Part shown: in pieces, positions 58,146-64,000 of the stretch
Numbering within the stretch: the first letter of the stretch is position 1
Layout of the letters: each line of letters starts with the position of its first letter
From: Planococcus citri
Lineage: Eukaryota; Arthropoda; Insecta; Hemiptera; Pseudococcidae
NCBI RefSeq assembly: GCF_950023065.1
Contig: NC_088679.1
Coordinates: 2,790,001 to 2,854,000 of the forward strand
Direction of reading: 5' to 3'
DNA length: 64,000 bases
Notes under the pieces: generated by a model
What the model saw: only the letters and a program-made list of their open reading frames with translations
Databases searched by the model: none
Told to the model about the DNA's origin: nothing
Program-made: the position numbers and the translations under genes

Positions 58146-58620
58146 TTTCGGAACGCGTTTTTTCAACGTAATGTTATGTGTCATCGCACATGCGCTTGTA
58201 GTGTAATATTAGAGAAAATGTTTTTCCAAGTTGTACTAATAAACACCTAAAGATAGCGCTTTCCATAAGACATACGTAAACGTGTTACACGAACTCGTTT
58301 TTACGCTCTCCTGTAGAAAAACGTCAATGGCACTTAGCACCCTTTGCATTTCCACCATATATTGTAAAATAATTATTATTTTACAATATTCCAAAAATTA
58401 CTCCTGATATCAAACGAAATAGCTGCACATACTGTCTCAATGTCGCATCGGTAAAAATTTTATCCTTGGAATATTATGTCTGGTTTCAGACCTACAGCTT
58501 CTCCTTCTGAAATTATTATAACATTTTTCTCAGTCCCGTGTAAACCAATCTTAAAAATTTTCTAATTTGTTGCATACATCTTTCGGAGGTATCCCCACAA
58601 AAATTTGCAACCCTTCCCCC

Positions 58621-58890
58621 TCATATTTCTCCCTCAAAATGGTGAGGTACAATTTTAGAAACACGTTTTTTAGATGTATTTTTGACCCCCAAACATCTTA
58701 AGTGAGTATAGGTGCATACTTTTTTGACATTTTTGTGTTGGTGCGCCCTGGTGAAGAATTGGAAAAATGTAAGTATCTTAGGGACGAAGGGTTTTAGGAA
58801 GTGTTCTTTCGATCTTGGTTGTTTTGGTTCAACTTCAGATGACGATGACGAGAATGATTTTGAATGATAAACCACCTTAAAAACATGATT
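58621..58890 (-). other. Weak candidate coding segment, Ser- and Lys-rich
   Basis: The minus frame from about 58875 begins MVYHSKSFSSSSSEVEPKQ and stays open for 84 codons. It is preceded by TTTTTAAG, a possible acceptor, with the same AG/GTGG start as the other exon-like segments. No donor is convincing, and the second half is K/T-rich without domain features. It may be chance. Confidence 0.2.
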
Positions 58891-58899
58891 AGTTGATTC

Positions 58900-61800
58900 A
58901 ATTTTTAACGTTGCTGCTAGTTGTCTATATCAAGGAGGTACATAACGTCTTATGACTCGAAGTCCATTTCAAGTGAATGTAACTCCAAATGTTGCAATCT
59001 GGTTTAATACCAGTAGGTAATAAAGTTTTTTCAATCAGAAAAATTTACCACGGAAAAAAACGCCTAAACAAAAAAAATTAAATTAGGTAAACGAATTAAT
59101 TTTAAGTAGATACTAACAGAAATATCTGACACTACATATTTACAATGCAGAATTCAAATAAAAAAATGTATAATTACAACGAAAAAATAAACAATACTTC
59201 TGATAAAATTAAACAATAGATTAATTTCATCCAGGCATAGGGACAACGTGAATGCTAGGTATTTATAACCTTTAGATTATCATTCATTCTTATCAGCTAT
59301 CAATCATGTTGTATCAGGGGTACCTAAGCCAAAGACCGAAATAGAAAATCAAAAGAAAAAATTTTAATCCCCTGAATGCCTGGATATGCCGAAGAAAGTA
59401 CATAAATATGCCAAAAAATGAAACTCCGCCATAACTCACCTGTGGCCAATGGTCACACAAAGATAAATAAAAATTCAAATTACCTATCATCACATGAAAC
59501 GAGCCCTACATGAAACGTGGAACAAATTTACGATTCCTATTTCTAATTTCTAAATAAAATTAAATGAGGTGTTCATTTTTTTTTTTCAGTTCAAAATGAG
59601 CCAAAAAATTCTCTAAATGGAATTAGAAAAGAGTATAAAATTTCCATCCCTGAATGCACTTAATACATACAAAACGAAATGAAAAAATATTTTAATCGAA
59701 TTGAAAGATAGTAGTTTCAAAATAAATAAATAAAACATAAGTACATAATATTTAAAAGTAAATCAATATTGAATGCTTTTCGGAAAAGAGTGGATATAAA
59801 TTCGATTTCATTTTCAAAAATGCTGCAATTTACATATGTTTAATGTTTAGATTTTGTTAAAATCTTGAAAATTGACCAGTTTGGCGAATGTTGAAATTTT
59901 CGTCAAGTTTGTTTTTATATTTCTAAAGATAGAATTGGAAATAATTTTGACATTTTTTAGTTCATTTGATTCGAATTCTGAAATAGGATTGATTTAGCGA
60001 ATGCAAAAATTGAAATTAGTTTTGGTGTCATGTTCAAAATTTGTTTAGGTTTAATTTGTTACCTTAATGCGGAAATTTATATGTAGGTAGGTATTGGCGA
60101 GGGTTGGAAGATGCAACAATTTAGATTAGATATGGATTAAAATTTTCAAAAATGGGATGATTGGAGAAAGTAAAAACGTAAATTAGGTTTGGTTCAAAGT
60201 AAAAAATTGGTTAGATTTGTCAAATTAAAATTCAAATAAGAAACAATTTGAATTTTACCTGAAATAAAATGAAAACGATTAAAGTCGACTGAAAATTAAT
60301 AAAATAGCTCGGATTTTCAGCGAAAATTGATCAAATCATCGAAAATGACAAAAATTCTATACCTGCAAAGGGAAATGGTTTGTAAAATTTTGAAAAATTA
60401 CATAAAGCAGCATTTAAATTTCTTGAAATGAACCGTACGAAATTAAAATCAACCAGAAGTTGATGAATAACTCTGATTTTCAACGAAAATACATTACTTG
60501 AATTACATGTAATTTGAAAATTATTAAAAAGTACAATTTGGCAAAAGTTTGCAGAATTTTGCAGAATTGCATAAAGGAGCATTAAAATTTCCTGAAATGA
60601 CATGAAAGCTATCAAAGTCGACAGAAAATAAATTGATAAAGTAGGCCGGATTTTCAACGAAATTTCGTAGAAATTGTGATATCAGCATCATCGATTCGAT
60701 TGATTTCATTTCATTAAAGCGGAATGAAATTTCCAGAGAATGACACGAACACGAGTAAGATGGTCGTTGAAATGACTGAAAATTTCCAAAAACTGAGGTG
60801 AATTCGGCGATATTCATAACTAAAGCTGTATAATTTTAAATGCATATGAAAAAATATTCACAAATTGTTAGTGTTACGATGCGAGTAGCGGAGATGAGTT
60901 TTCAGACAAAAACTTACCTACCTACTTCTTATACCTACATATGTTTGTAGGTTTTTTGATGCATTTCTTAAGGAGTACATAAATTTCTTTTCATAACATG
61001 AAATATAAAATTTTAATGAATTATTATGAGTGGTAATGCGAATTTCCCTCATTTTTAGTGTGATTATTACAATTTTTTAAGTAGGTAGGTAGCTAGGTAC
61101 ATATTTCATCATTTAATCAGATGTTGAAAAATGATGATGAACATGAAGAGAAATAGTAAAAAAAGTAAACAAAAATACAAATTCATCTGCGAGTCAAGTC
61201 CTTTATTTTGTTTACGCTATGGATTTGTGTGTTTTTTTTTCATTATTTCCCTCTATGTTCATCTTCGTATTCCAACATCTGATTGAGAGGTAAAATACTT
61301 TTTTTCCAAAATAAAAGAAAGTTCTATTTTTCATTATTAGTTACCCCCACTACTTCCTACAAGATTTATGACTTGATAACAAATTCTCTTTTAGCGGCCT
61401 AGATTCTCGTTTTTTTCATTTTTTTGGTCGAAGGCATTTCTTTCACCCAAGTTTCTATTTTTTCTCAACTTGGGAAATGCCGGATGACCTTTTTTTACCA
61501 TCGCTGTTGCAATTTTTTTCTTATCAATTTTTAAAAAATATTTTCAAAAAGTGCATTTGACTAGGTAATGTTTTTTACTCATGTTGATGAATAATTTTTG
61601 AGGAAAAAATCCCATTCAAGTATAATTCATTCATTTAGTTGGAAATGAAGGATTTGAGCTTTTTCAAAACTTTCATTTTCCGAAATGATTTTTCTATGGA
61701 AGCTCAACTTGCGACGTCTTACCGATACATGTCGAATTATCAGGATTGGATCAAAATTATCCAAAGGGAAATATCATTTTACCCAATTTTATAGGTAGGT

Positions 61801-61950
61801 ATAAACACTCATAAAAAAATTCCAGGTTTCTACCTATGTAGTATGCACTATGCAGCAGCATCTATAGACTAGACTTTGGTCATAATCTTCAACACCTATG
61901 TAGCTTTATCCAAAAAAACCTTCATTTCACCAAATTTACATTTTAACGTT
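58900..61950. other. A/T-rich sequence without recognisable genes
   Basis: Short minus frames around 60331-60817 share 'aaatttcctgaaatgaca'-like phrases at about 60415 and 60590, so a weak 160-190-bp periodic repeat may exist there. TAGGTA words occur near 60088 and 61082-61095. Nothing else was recognised. Confidence 0.4.
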
Positions 61951-61962
61951 CCTACCTAGTAT

Positions 61963-63434
61963 CCCGACAAACCACCTCGACACAATATCGAGAAAAAAAA
62001 GGGTCGAGTTGACTCAAATTTTGAGTTGAGTTTGGCCCGATTTGTTTCCTTTTCATCAGTTTTTTCGGCATAAAATCGACCTATTCTCGAACATTATCGG
62101 TATAAAATTGACCCAAATTTACCATCAAGCATATTTCATATTGAGCGATCAATTTTGTGTCGAGCTTATGAAAAACGACCTTAAATCTTCAGAAAATTGC
62201 TCTTCATATTCTAGTGCATATTAATGCAAATACATAATATTATATTGTGAATTGATATTTAAAATGATTTGATGGGGAAAATCCCTGCACCTCGACTCTT
62301 TTTCGACTCAAAAATTGGATCTAGATGACTCCTGAGAACGAAATGTTATAACACTTCTTTTCTTCAACATTGAAGTTTTTTGAAAAACTACTTATAGTTT
62401 TTGCTACACACTTTATCTGCGAGTAGTAAATTGATGTCAGTGATGAATAATTGATGTCTATTTTTTATCAATTTTGGAATCATAAAATTTTGAAGCGATT
62501 TTCATACTATTTTCATTTCTCAGCAAAAATGAGTCAAAATCAACTCCAACTTCAATAAGCAGAAAAAATTTTATATTTTTAAGGAAAAAATTGATGAATA
62601 TTTTGTGTCAAGTTTTGACTATTTTCAATTTATCAAAAAATCGATGAAAAATTGATTCAAATTTTGAAGCTTAAAAAAACAATTGACTACAACAGCACAA
62701 ATATGCATTAATTTTTAATTAATTTTCACGCCATTTTCATTTCTAAGTGATAATTGGCTTTAAATCAACTTCAACTTTTATGTGCTAAATTAATGTCTAT
62801 TTTCAAGGCAAAATCGATAGATATTTCAAATCAAGTTTTCATAGTCTTATCATTTTGACAAAAAATTGATGAAAAATAGATCCAACTTATGATTTAAAAA
62901 GTAATCAATTTTACTACCATTTTGCAACAATTTTGAATCGATTTTTGACATATTTTAATTTGAGCAAAAAATTGGTAAAAAATTGATCCAACATTGAAAT
63001 TCAAAAAAAGGCATCGATTACGATATCACAAATTTAGAACAATTTTTAATCAATTTTCACATCATTTTCATGACTTGGTAAAAATCGTCCTATATTTGAC
63101 TTCAACTTTTATATGCATAATTGATGTCTATAGAGAAAGAAAAATCAACAAATATTTGCAGTCAAGTTTAGGTCTTCATCAAGAAATCGACCTAAAATCG
63201 ATTTGAATTTTCATCTTGAAATCGTTGTCGATTAATGTACTCCAATAGAGGAAGATTTGGGATCAAGTTTTCATCAATCTTACTTTTTGTTTAAAATTGT
63301 TGAAAACTATCAGTCGATTATTTGTATATTTTTTGTCGATTCTCAAAATCGTCAAAAAAATGATCAAAAATATCCGCCGATTTCTACTCGATCAAAACTC
63401 GACCTCAAACTGAAAGTCGAGATGGTTTGTCGGG
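61963..63434. mobile_element. 1.47-kb TIR element filled with 'aaaattgatgaaa' subrepeats
   Basis: CCCGACAAACCACCTCGA at the left is repeated inverted at the right with one mismatch, with possible TAT duplications outside. 'tcgag'-containing phrases pair further in. The interior is a series of degenerate units like 'aaaaattgatccaacttt' and 'atttttcatgcattttcattt'. The flanks (about 61722-61790 and 63458-63510) are similar to each other in direct orientation. No transposase frame. Confidence 0.6.
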
Positions 63435-63457
63435 TATGCAGCTCAGCATCCGCATTT

Positions 63458-64000
63458 ACCGATGCAAGTCGAATTATCCGAAGGGAAACTTCATTTTACC
63501 AACATCCTAACAGGGCAGCACAATCTGTACTGGACGTCGTTGTATCATCACTTTGTCAGATTTCATCTGGTACGTACCCGGATCCGCGATTCTTACCCGG
63601 ATTCAAAAATTATCCGGTTCCTATCTGGTCTGGGTAAAGTAATGCCAAATTTTAAGTAGTTCATATAAATTTGTAGGGGGAGAAAGTAAGTATGCGAATT
63701 TTCTCTCTTTGTCTATGGTTGTACTCGTAAAATGCACATGTCCGCGTCCAAAATGTGAGGGGCACATCTCAAAATCGAACACATTACTTTTGTTGATTCT
63801 CGATATAATTGCATTTCTTCGCATAAATACAATTATCCACCAACACTATGTCCTCTGACTCTTTCCTAAGGAGCCTCGTGAACCGTAACAAATACACGAT
63901 TTAACGGGGAACTTGATATTGTGAAGCTCGAAGTCATAAAATAGTAGAAAACGTCATAAGATGTTCAGGTAGGAAGCCCTGATAATAGACCTTCTCAGGG
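63458..64000. other. Right edge, no gene recognised
   Basis: The first 50 bp repeat sequence seen at 61722-61790. The plus frame ending at 63637 crosses the end of the TIR element and has no domain. GTAAGTATG near 63690 would be a good donor, but no matching exon is evident. Confidence 0.35.

Overview
The window looks like AT-rich nuclear DNA of an animal, most likely an insect and plausibly a hemipteran such as a mealybug or aphid. The grounds are the density of nested non-LTR retrotransposons and short terminal-inverted-repeat (TIR) elements, GT/AG splice-like signals, and frequent TAGGTA/TACCTA runs. The taxonomic guess comes from sequence style only. No intact single-exon host gene is present, and there is no sign of bacterial operons, CRISPR arrays or rRNA.

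Layout. 0-13 kb: sparse sequence, scattered pieces of a fold-back repeat family, and a decayed BEL/Pao retrotransposon (about 2.2-5.2 kb) broken by a 778-bp TIR element with a 4-bp target duplication. 13-18 kb: a degenerate tandem array interrupted by a decayed LINE. That LINE is itself interrupted by a 609-bp TIR element and by a 1,146-bp MULE-like element that encodes a FLYWCH zinc-finger protein. 18-27 kb: islands of apparently unique sequence holding two exon-like segments, and a 125-130-bp-period array split by a 1.24-kb near-perfect palindrome and a solo LTR. 27-36 kb: LINE fragments, three small TIR or palindromic elements, a 52-codon exon-like frame, a TCGTTCGCGAACGA array, a Jockey-like LINE, and a hAT-type MITE with a perfect 8-bp duplication. 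36-45.6 kb: about five rearranged copies of a 1.2-1.8 kb complex repeat, with two palindromic elements side by side. 45.6-50.2 kb: a second TCGTTCGCGAACGA array, then a run of MITEs, one nested in another. 52.6-58 kb: a fold-back element with tandemly repeated arms, split by a LINE copy with an inverted 5' part, then a second fold-back element. 58-64 kb: mostly sparse sequence and one more TIR element.

How it fits together. The region is best read as intronic or intergenic DNA built by repeated insertion. Many insertions can be dated relative to each other because host copies resume cleanly across them. Three minus-strand segments with good splice signals (near 25.8, 19.1 and 11.5 kb) may belong to one long-intron transcript, but their reading phases do not join, so this stays a hypothesis. 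The most unusual item is the compact FLYWCH-encoding MULE-like element at 16171-17316.
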